Assembly (NCBI RefSeq): GCF_900090045.1
Contig: NC_041782.1
Location: 1,237,001 to 1,301,000 of the forward strand
Direction of reading: 5' to 3'
Length of the DNA: 64,000 nucleotides
Source: Plasmodium malariae
Lineage: Eukaryota > Apicomplexa > Aconoidasida > Haemosporida > Plasmodiidae
Below, in pieces: positions 1-9,200 of this stretch (position 1 is its first letter; each line of letters opens with the position of its first letter). The notes beneath the pieces were generated by a model, which saw only the letters and a list, made by a program, of their open reading frames with translations, made no database searches and was not told where the DNA came from. The translations under genes and the position numbers were made by a program.

Positions 1-374
1 GTCTTTTTTTTTTTTATACGTCAATTTTTTTAATAATTTTTTTATTTTGTATTTAATTACAAAAAAAAGAAAAAGAAATTTACCTTACTTGTTAATGTCT
101 TTTTTAAATTTTTTTTTTTCATTTTTACGTATTGTAGCTATTCATTTTTTTTACCATTTTGTTATTGCTGGTCATTTTTTTTTTTAAACAATTATGTAGA
201 AAATTATGTGCTAATCTTCCAAGTCATCATTTTAACTGATAGTTTATGAAAATCATTTGATACTTGAAAAAATAGGAATTTTATTTTGATAAACAAACAT
301 TTTAAAAAAGAAGCGGAAAGAAAATGCTTAGTCACTAAAAATTATAAAAAAGAAAGAAATTTTTTATTTTTCAG
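1..374. other. AT-rich intergenic or intronic sequence at window edge
   Basis: Mostly A/T homopolymers. A stretch at about 270-360 is open in one frame and lysine-rich. The region ends in a T-rich tract followed by CAG at 372-374, a good splice acceptor shape, so it could be an intron of a gene that starts outside the window. Nothing firmer is visible. Confidence 0.4.
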
Positions 375-712
375 ATGATGATCCAATATCGTCCAATATC
401 TGCTTCAACATATTTTGGTTCGACTTTTTTAAAGGCATTTCATGTATGCACACATTTTTCCTATAATACATCTATAATTACATTTTTTTCCTTATTATAA
501 TAGAAGAATAAACAACAAAAAAAAGGAAACAAAAAATTTTTATAGTGCAACATGCGTAACAATTGTTATTGAATTGTGGAAAGGTTTTGGCGAATAATAT
601 TAAAATAAATGATATAAAAGTATCTAATCTGTGCGACGAGTTTCCCATAAAAATAGTTGGCAGTGACCAAAATGGTACTGCTACAACATGTGTACATTCG
701 GAAAATTACTAA
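375..712 (+). CDS. Possible small spliced gene or 3' end of a larger gene, unknown function
   Basis: Two coding-like segments of higher GC than their surroundings join in phase. Exon 375-443 (23 codons) starts with two ATG codons directly after a T-rich CAG acceptor and ends at a GTATGC donor. Exon 584-712 (42 codons plus TAA) follows an AAAG acceptor. Both junctions are phase 0, giving 65 residues. The second exon has mixed, non-repetitive amino acids (for example NDIKVSNLCDEF) unlike translated AT repeats. The acceptor of the second exon lacks a good pyrimidine tract. The product may be complete or the C-terminus of a gene beginning left of the window. I do not recognise the family. Confidence 0.4.
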
Positions 713-1197
713 AAAGTAAAACGACAAATAAACTATATATAAATGGATAGTTAAAAAGTTTATTTCTTAACATATTTCCTTTCTTTTATTTTATACTTGT
801 TTTAAGGTCATTTTTAAATAGGCAAAACACGTTTCTACATGTAAAAAGAGTTTTGTGTTAATAAATAGGAAAATGAAGAAATCGTTCTGCAAACAAATTA
901 GTACATTTTTTTTATTATGTTTTACGTATACATGTGGAATATCATTTTCCCTGCTGCGAAATTGTAATATTTACAATTTTTTGTGCTTAAATTTTTTTTT
1001 TTTCCCCTCAAACATGTGTATATATTTATATATGCATACATATATATATTGTACTCATTCTTAAATATAATATTCAAATGACACCATTTTATTATATTGT
1101 CAGAACTATATAAAGAAAAAATAATAAGGCAAAAATAAATAAGCAACATGTAATATTTTCATTTCTTTTGCTTTATATTTGCTCATTGTTAGCATCT

Positions 1198-1413
1198 ATG
1201 TTTTATTTTGCTTTATTTTGTTATGCATCACTTTGCTGCACTTTGTTTCTACAATATTCGCAATATGTGCATTCTTGTAGAAAGGATGACAAACATGTTT
1301 ATACATTTAAAATGGATGAACCATATAAACATATGCTCGATGTAATTAAAACTTTTTTAAATTGCTATGCATTTCATCATGTTTCACTTGTACGAGTAGC
1401 GACTATTTTATAG
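1198..1413 (+). CDS. Small ORF, 71 residues, uncertain; possible uORF
   Basis: An ATG-started frame whose first ~25 residues are hydrophobic and cysteine-rich and whose second half is mixed and soluble-looking (for example MDEPYKHMLDVIKTF). The second half has higher GC than the flanks. It lies 240 bases before the ALG7-like start on the same strand, so it could be an upstream ORF in that transcript, a separate small gene, or chance. I recognise no family. Confidence 0.22.
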   Translation: MFYFALFCYASLCCTLFLQYSQYVHSCRKDDKHVYTFKMDEPYKHMLDVIKTFLNCYAFHHVSLVRVATIL

Positions 1414-1448
1414 TAAAAAAAACAAGCAAAATTTTCTCATTACTAATT

Positions 1449-1577
1449 GTTCATTGTTCATTGTTCATTGTTCATTGTTCATTGCTCATTACTCGTTACT
1501 CATTACTCATTACTCATTACTCACTACTCATTATTCACTACTCATTACTCACTACTCATTACTCACTACTCATTACT
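1449..1577 (+). repeat. Degenerate 7-bp tandem repeat (TTCATTG / CTCATTA type)
   Basis: About five copies of a seven-base unit TTCATTG pass into CTCATTA and CTCACTA variants for about 130 bases. It ends about 75 bases before the start codon of the ALG7-like gene, so it lies in its 5' leader or promoter. Confidence 0.85.
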
Positions 1578-1652
1578 ATTTTTATTTTTATTTTTATTTT
1601 TATTTTATATTTTTTTTATTTAATTTTTTTTATTTTAATATTTTTTGTAAAA

Positions 1653-2538
1653 ATGAGGAATCCATACACAATTCATACTAAACATAATGAGCAGTTCGTT
1701 TATAAAGAAAATATATCTGAACGCTTACTCTCTGTTTTTCTCATTATATATTTATTAGTAGTGTTGTATGTACTAAAAGATTTACCATATAAAAAAATAA
1801 TACTTTTCTATATTTTGTCATGTTTGTTTCTTTTTAAAGTAACTTTTATATGTTTGCCTAAATTTATACGCTTCTTAAATGAAAAAGGTAAATATATAAA
1901 TAAAGAGAATAATTATGTGTACATAAACATGTATGTTGGTGTCTTTATCTACAATAGCAGAGTTTTCTACCGTGTTATGGCTCACGTTTACAGCATTCCT
2001 TTTAACCGTTACTTTAAATATATGGATATGTATGTATGGGTGCATATAAATATATATGTATATACATATATAATAAAATCAAATGTGGTTCCTTCCATTC
2101 TACAGGGTTATACGGCGTGGATTTAAATAAAATAAGCAAAGATAAAGTAGCAGAACCAATTGGCTTATTTCCATCGATTTTGTATTTTATCTTTGTCTTA
2201 ATTTATCAGTTGATATATTATAATGATCATAAAATTGTTAACAAATAAAGAAAACAAAAATAGCATACCATTTTTATTATCTTTATGTTAATACTTTTTT
2301 TTTTTTTATTATATGTTTTATTATATGTTTTGTTATATGTTTTATTATATGTTTTATTATATTTTTTGTTATATGTTTTATTATATTTTTTATTATATTT
2401 GTTATTATTTTTTTTTTCATGTGTATATATAGCTTTTGGAGTATAATGCTGGGTTATTGTCAATTATTTTCATGACCTTTTTGGTATAAATATAAAAAGA
2501 CACAAATAAATAAAAAAAGAAAAAGTTTATATAAATAA

Positions 2539-2595
<57 letters not shown>

Positions 2596-2945
2596 GACTG
2601 TGAAGCATGAAATTTTAATGCCTTTTCTTACATTCATTTGTAAATTTAAAAATTACATTTATTTCCCATTTTGCACTTTTCATCAAGGGGTTCATAGATG
2701 ATGTTCTTGAATTGAAATGGAGATATAAAGTTATTTTACCGTTTTTCGGTTTCCTTTTTTTTAAATATAGAAAAATATATGTACCCACATACGATTATTT
2801 CTATGACTAATGGGAATTATTGTGTGCATTTATATGTGCATACGTATTTATATATATATACACACACATATATATACACACACACACATATATATATATA
2901 CACACACATATATATATATATATACACACACATATATATATATAT

Positions 2946-2996
<51 letters not shown>

Positions 2997-3513
2997 TGCA
3001 TTTTTTTTATTTTTTTTTTTCTAGCTAGTTTACCCTTGTTATTGTCGTATTCAGGAGAGACCAATATTCGAATTCCTAGTTTTTTAAACTTTATATTTAA
3101 AGAAAGAATTATAAATATTGGCTTTTTTTATTATTTGTACATTATATTATTATCGGTGTTTTGTACCAACGCAATAAACATATATGCTGGTACGTGTATA
3201 TTGTTGTAAAATTTTTTTTTTTTTTTATTTTGTAATTTTTCTCCTGCACATTTTTAATGTTTCCACTTTTTTATGTATGCATGTTACTCTTATTTTCTCT
3301 TCATATTTTTGTTTACTTTTTGTTTACTTTTTGAAGGCATTAATGGATTAGAGATTGGTCAGAGTTTAATTATATCCTTTTTTATTTCCATACACAATTT
3401 AACTGTAACATACATAATATATATATTCATTTATATATTTACGTGCGACTAATGGATATATGCAAGTGTTCATGAATGTGCAAATAAGTACGTCCATAAG
3501 ATTATTTATATAA

Positions 3514-3555
<42 letters not shown>

Positions 3556-4191
3556 ATATTTTATATTTTATGTTTCATATTTTCCTGCACAGTTCATAAT
3601 TTTTTTGCATGTGTAAGCCCATCTTTTGGGTCTATATTTATGCTCCACTTACATTATGACAAGATACTTGAAAATTCACATATTTATGTTTTTTCCCTAT
3701 AGGAAATAATATTGAATGTAGGAAACCCCCAAATAGAAGGCGGATTAATTTTAAAGCAGCATTTTTTGTCGATAATATTTACCTTACCCTTTATATCAAT
3801 AAATTTAGCTACATTTGCTTTTAATTTTTATCCTTCAAAGGGATTTGTTGGAAATACACTAACCTATTTTTGTGGAATTTTTTTAGCTGTTGTTTCAATA
3901 TTTGGTCATTACTCAAAAACATTGATATTATTTTTAATTCCACAATTTTTGAACTTTTTTCTTTCCCTACCACAGTTATATAATATAGTCCCATGTCCAA
4001 GACATCGATTACCAGTTATAAATACAAAAACGAATAAATTAAATTATTCACACAATTATACATTAATAAATATGATTTTATATTTATTTGGCCCTCTATC
4101 TGAGTATCATTTGGTTATTTTTCTCTTATCTTTTCAATTTATAACGTGCTCTGTTGGATTATTTTTAAGGTATTTTATTGATACTACATAG
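1653..4191 (+). CDS. ALG7: UDP-GlcNAc:dolichyl-phosphate GlcNAc-1-phosphate transferase (ALG7/DPAGT1/GPT)
   Basis: First enzyme of dolichol-linked oligosaccharide synthesis in the ER membrane: it transfers GlcNAc-1-P from UDP-GlcNAc to dolichyl phosphate, and the product feeds the parasite's short N-glycans. Seven exons agree in phase: 1653-1887, 2106-2236, 2433-2483, 2688-2748, 3025-3189, 3337-3404, 3703-4191, giving 399 residues, close to the family size. Family landmarks are GLYGVDLNK (~79), the acidic pair in [14 protein letters not shown] (D143/D144), ASLPLLLSY (160), [18 protein letters not shown] (207-224), [14 protein letters not shown] (~280-293) and CPRHRLP. Many hydrophobic segments fit a multi-pass protein. 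The residue after FVG is Asn288, where yeast and human enzymes have a metal-binding Asp. Introns hold (TA)n and (CA)n tracts. The start is the first Met after stop-rich leader and repeat DNA. Confidence 0.95.
2540..2594. repeat. (TA)n microsatellite in an intron of the ALG7-like gene
   Basis: An uninterrupted alternating TA run of about 54 bases between the third and fourth exons. A second TA/CA compound tract fills the next intron at about 2850-2993. Confidence 0.9.
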
Positions 4192-4370
4192 GAACTACAC
4201 GTTTTACCATACATGCACCCTTTCCCGTACATAATTGTGTGTGTGTTACATTTGAGAATTTTTTTTTTTTTTTTTTCCATCCCAAATGTATAAATAAATG
4301 CGTACATGTGTACATGTATAACCGTATATAACTGCTTACATGTGTAACTGTATTTATGTATATATATTAT

Positions 4371-4799
4371 ATGCGTATGTGGATCGTATACTCTTTTTTT
4401 GCATACACAACGAGAAATAACTATTACTGGAAATTATGTTTGGTAAAATTGCAACAATAATACTCTAAATTGCTAAAATTGGTTAATTTTTAACGAACGA
4501 AAATTTAGTTTTCCTAGCTGAAGTTGCTTCAGCATTCAGGAAGTTCTTTAATTATTGGTTATATTTTTATTTTAATGTTTTTTCTTTTTCTTTTTTTTTC
4601 GTTTTTTTTTTTTAATATTTTTTTTCCTTTTTTTTCTCACATATTTTAACGTTATTACCTTCTTTTTTCCACCATGACTTTTATTTTCCACACTTCCCAC
4701 ATTTTTTTTTCTATCAATTTTTTACTTTTCTCTCTATATGCACTTAACACAGGTGTAACAACTGTTAATTTAAAAAAATTAAAAATAAATATTGCTTAG
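4371..4799 (+). CDS. Tentative three-exon small gene, 52 residues, unknown
   Basis: Segments 4371-4442, 4518-4557 and 4753-4799 join in phase with GTAAAA and GTTATA donors and CTAG / CACAG acceptors. The frame opens at ATG-CGT-ATG-TGG and ends at TAG. The middle piece is clearly richer in GC than its flanks. Its alternative frame is also open, so the reading is not unique. No family is recognised. Such short joins can arise by chance here. Confidence 0.22.
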
Positions 4800-4829
4800 C
4801 GAAAGATCGAGTAGTAAACGTGTAATAAC

Positions 4830-5759
4830 ATGGTAACAAAGAGCTTATTATACAAAAAAATGTCGACATATTTGTGCTTATGCATATATATATGTTTTCC
4901 CTGTGGAAATAATATTTGGTATAATAAAGATAATAAAGTTCGATATTCTTATCACATGCTGAGAAGAAATAATAGGTACAAGCGTATGCGCACTCATAAT
5001 ATACATACATGTTTACACATATGCGTATATGTTCGCATAATATACATACATGTTTACACATATGCGTATATGTTCGCATAATATACATACATGTTTACAC
5101 ATATGCGTATATGTTCGCATAATATACATACATGTTTACACATATGCGTATATGTTCGCATAATATACATACATGTTTACACATACGCATATATATATGT
5201 ATTAACTAATAACCTATGTGTACAAACTTTATTCTCTTGACCACTAACATAAATTTCATTTTGATTAATAATGGTTAAATAATAAACTCCAACATAATGG
5301 GGACACTTTTAACTCCTTTTAATTTGTTTCCAAGTATAAATGTTGACTGATTGGCTGTAATGGCGTTAATTTATTCAAATATATACAAATATTTATTTGT
5401 TTGCTTGTTTGTTTGTTTGCTTGTTTGCTTACTCATTCATTTACTTACTTATTTATTTGTTTAATTATTTTATTTTATTTTTTTTATTAATTGCCAATTT
5501 GAATGATATTTTTTAATTACAAGAGTGCATAATTAAAAAATTGGTCAGGAAACATTTAAATAAGATTAATTCTAAAAAGGGGAAGAAACAGATTAAAATT
5601 TTAGTCTTTGATAAGCCAAATTTTGTTCATTATTTTACTTTTCATAATTCATTATGCGTTATTCATTATTGTAATTTTTTTCGGATCAATTTAATTTTTC
5701 TCATTTGCTTTACTGTTCATTTATCTCATCGTTTCTCTCTTCAAAATATTTTAGTGTAA
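4830..5759 (+). CDS. Tentative two-exon small gene, unknown
   Basis: A first piece, 4830-4975, opens at ATG and ends at an AG/GTACAA donor. It carries a C-x-C...CGNN stretch followed by basic residues (KVRYSYHMLRRNN). A second piece starting at 5550, after GGTCAG, continues in phase with a strongly basic run (KINSKKGKKQIK) and ends at 5759. The intron would contain the 41-bp minisatellite. The C-terminal 35 residues look like translated AT-rich spacer, so the true end is doubtful. A distant resemblance to small ribosomal proteins is only an impression. Confidence 0.22.
4987..5190 (+). repeat. 41-bp tandem repeat (minisatellite), about five copies
   Basis: The landmark GTTTACACAT recurs at 5011, 5052, 5093, 5134 and 5175, exactly 41 bases apart. 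The unit contains ATGCGTATATGTTCGCATAA and is nearly identical in every copy, which implies recent expansion. Confidence 0.93.
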
Positions 5760-6265
5760 TGTTTTTCTTTGTGTAATTAATTATTAAGTTCCCCTTTTTT
5801 TTTCCTATTTTTTTTTTTTTTTTTTCTATAAACCAAAGTAACACACATTTACAAATAACACACTACACATTACAGGTTACATTACGTATATAATATATGT
5901 GTAAATATATTATATACATACGCATGTACGTGTACATGTGCGCTTTAATTTGTTTATCATCTGTGTAATAACGTGTTGTACAAATTTAAAGACGTGTACT
6001 CGATATATGGTAATTTTGCTACTAAATTATACCTTCACCTTAATTTTTCGAATTTCCTCTGTTTTGTTATAATAGTAGTCTTTTTCGTTTCTTTTTCGTT
6101 TCTTTTTTGATGATGTTCTGTTATTATTTTTCCATTTCATTTACATTAGTTATCTGTTTTTTTCCATTTTTTTTCAATTTCTTTTCCATTTCTCTCCCTT
6201 TTTTTTGCATTTTTTCTCAATTCTTTTCAATTTCTCTTTCTTTTTTTTCTTTTTTTTTCAAAATT

Positions 6266-9200
6266 ATGATTGTTAACAACTTTTCCCTATCAGATAGTGA
6301 CAATAACATTATAAATAAGAAAGACTTTTTAAAGAGCAATGAAACGAACTCTTACCATAGTGTCGATCCGATTGTCATGAGTGAAGAAGAAAGCATAAAT
6401 ACATGCTATGATAATAAATTAAAACACACAACTATTCAGTTGAATACAACTAATGACTATTTCGCTAGAAAAAATAAAAAATTTAATAAATACAAAAATA
6501 TTATATTAGCATTAAAGATATTTAACGAAAGTCTCGATTTTACGAGCGGCAACATAATAAATACCTTTATCCAGGAAAGAAGCAGAAAAGAGGGGAGAAA
6601 AAAGGGAACAAATAGGGGAGCAAATAAGGGAGAAAAAAAGGGAGCAAATAAGGGAGCAAATAAGGGAGAAAAAAAGGGAGCAAATAAGGGAGCAAATAAG
6701 GGAGAAAAAAAGGGAGAAAAAAAGGGAGCAAATAAGGGAGAAAAAAAGGGAGCAAATAAGATAGGACACACGATAGAACACAAGATATACAGAGAGGGGC
6801 CGAAACGAAAGGCACCATTACTAAACAGCTGTACAAATCATAAAAAACGTTATTCTAAAAATGAACCAACTGAAACTAGGAGGAAATATAGAATAATTAA
6901 AAATATAAAACGAATTATTAAAAGAATACAATATAAAACTTATTACAAACATATACAGTATTATAAACAAGTTAGAAAGTTATGGTTATTACATTATCTT
7001 TTATGCTCCAAAAAAAAGAAAAAATATATATACGTGAATAAGCGTAATAAATGCATTCGCAAGAGTACATTAAATACGCATTCAGACTACAAACATACCT
7101 TCAATTCAATTACTCTTAACATGAGTGATATGAACAATGATTTGACTTTTGAGGAAAAAGAAAGTGACATGAATGAGAGGGAAGACAAGGAAGCAGAAGA
7201 GAGTGAAAGGGAAGGTATAGAAAGGGAAGAGGAGGGAATGTCTAACAATATGGGTTTGTTTTGCAATGTAGAGGGTAATGCAGATAGTAAGGAAAAGAGC
7301 ACTAGTAACCCTGCTGAGAAAAGTTATGAAAGGATACAAAGTGCAAATAAGAGGGGGGAATGGGGAAAGCCAAATAGTTTCTCTCCCTTCTCAGGGAATG
7401 TACAAAACTTGTCAGAACAACAACAAAAAAATATGTTTTATTATAATAGCAATGAAAACAGTAAGGAAGAGCATTATCTAAATGATAATCGTAAATATGA
7501 CTTCGTTTCTGAAGGGGAATTAAAGAATAAGGCAACTACAAATGATGACAAATTGTCCAGTTTTGTAAGTAACACTATTCTAAAGGGTGAAAATAAATGC
7601 GATCATTATTCCCTTTTATATTTTAATGAAAATTATGGAAATGATGAATTAAAAAGAGTGGACACTTCGATATTCAGTGGCAGTGGTAACAAAAGTAGTA
7701 GTTGTATTGCTAACTGCTGTTGTGGTAATAAGGATAACAACACTTACAGCAATATGACGAACATCAATGCAGAAGGAAATGAAGAGGGGTACAATTATTC
7801 TCCTAAAAGTAATACAAATACGAAGACAAACTTTTTATTCAGTAATAGAAGTACGTTGCTTAGTAAGAGTAATAAGTTAAGTGCGAGGGAAATGCGCTAT
7901 GATAACGATGAAAACAATGAGCATGATAAAAACAATGAGCATGATAAAAACAATGATCATGATAAAAACAATGAGCATGATAAAAACAATGAGCATAATA
8001 AAAACAATGAGCATGATAAAAACAATGATCATGATAAAAACAATGATCATGATAAAAACAATGATCATGATAAAAACAATGAGAACGATTTAATAAAATA
8101 TACGTATTATGGGTTCGGCGAAAGAGCCTTTAAAGGGTGTAGTGGAAGCATGGGACATATCAACAACAACCTTACAAGAATAGGTGAAGTCAATTTTTTA
8201 CGGGAAGATATATTTAAAAAAAGAAATACGTGTAACAGGAATATTTGCAACAGAGAGAATAAAAAGTATGTAGAGTACATCAAGGGGGTATATCATAAAG
8301 GGGTAGATCACAAAGAGGTGGGTCGTAAAGAGGTGGAATGCAAAGCAACTGATCACAAGGGTGCAAATGGCAACGGATCAGACCAAAAAATCCCTTTTGG
8401 AATAAAAAAAAAAATTTTACTGGAAATAGAACGCAGTAAGAACAATGAGCACAAGGATAAAATGATACTAAAATTCAAATCACTGAGTGATGTTAAAAAT
8501 GGAAGTAATAATGGCACAGTGGGTGTTATAAACACGATGCAGAATAACATGATATATGAAGACGATTATTTGTATAAATATAAATGGATAGAACGTTCAC
8601 ATGGGAGTAATACACTAACTAGTAAGAGAGAAGTAGAGGATACATACAAAGAAGAAGGAAATAAAATTGGTAACCATAATTCTAATTATATGTATAAAAA
8701 TTTTTTTCCTTCATCATTTTACGCAAATTCGTTTTATGACAATGAACGCATTTCATACAATGATAATGATAATGATTCCCATTTGCATATTAGTAAGAAC
8801 AGAAATATATCAGTTCATCCATTGAAAAATTTTAAAAATAATAATTCGATTAACTGTTTTAGTACCCTGTCTAATGGCTACAAAAATAAGGTTAACCATT
8901 TTTTTGTAGAGGAAAAGAACATATTTTTTGACTCCATCCGAAATATTATACGTTTAACGAAAGAGATAAAAAAAATTAGAATAAATTTAGAAATAGAAAG
9001 GAAATATTCATTTGTTTTATGCGATGAAAAGAAAAAAGATGAATTCAACAATTTGATAGGTTATTTAACATATCAAAAAACGATTAGAAAAAAATTAAAA
9101 AAATATTATTTCGATAAAATTAATAAAGGCTTCTTCACTTTCTTGCTTCGAAGCAATTATGCCAATTTTACTTTCTCAGAAAAAGAAGTGCAGTTATTAA

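Larger units (their letters stand above)
713..1652. other. Intergenic region upstream of the ALG7-like gene
   Basis: Presumed promoter and 5' leader of the next gene. It contains a 71-codon open frame (1198-1413, described separately) and a short tandem repeat just before the start codon (1449-1577). The last 80 bases are T-rich. Confidence 0.6.
4192..6265. other. Intergenic region with minisatellite and tentative small exons
   Basis: About 2 kb between two same-strand genes. It contains two tentative small gene models (4371-4799 and 4830-5759), a 41-bp tandem repeat, and long pyrimidine tracts at 4560-4740 and 5780-6260. The pyrimidine stretch before 6266 is the likely 5' leader of the next gene. 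Confidence 0.6.

Noticed and set aside
2779..3209. Open frames translating as Tyr/Ile/His repeats
   Set aside because: They are (TA)n and (CA)n microsatellite shadows inside an intron of the ALG7-like gene; similar Tyr/Ile frames at 15.8-16.3, 18.0, 24.6-24.9, 29.0-29.2 and 32.9-33.1 kb were rejected for the same reason.
6107..6265. N-terminal extension of the large LRR-like protein
   Set aside because: The upstream part of the frame is a pyrimidine tract giving only Phe/Ser; the composition changes sharply at the Met at 6266.
6457..6836. Three overlapping antisense frames rich in Phe, Leu, Ser and Pro
   Set aside because: Antisense shadows of the KGANKGEKK repeat. Antisense frames over the other repeat tracts (7877-8068, 9157-9592, 11284-11676) are also shadows.
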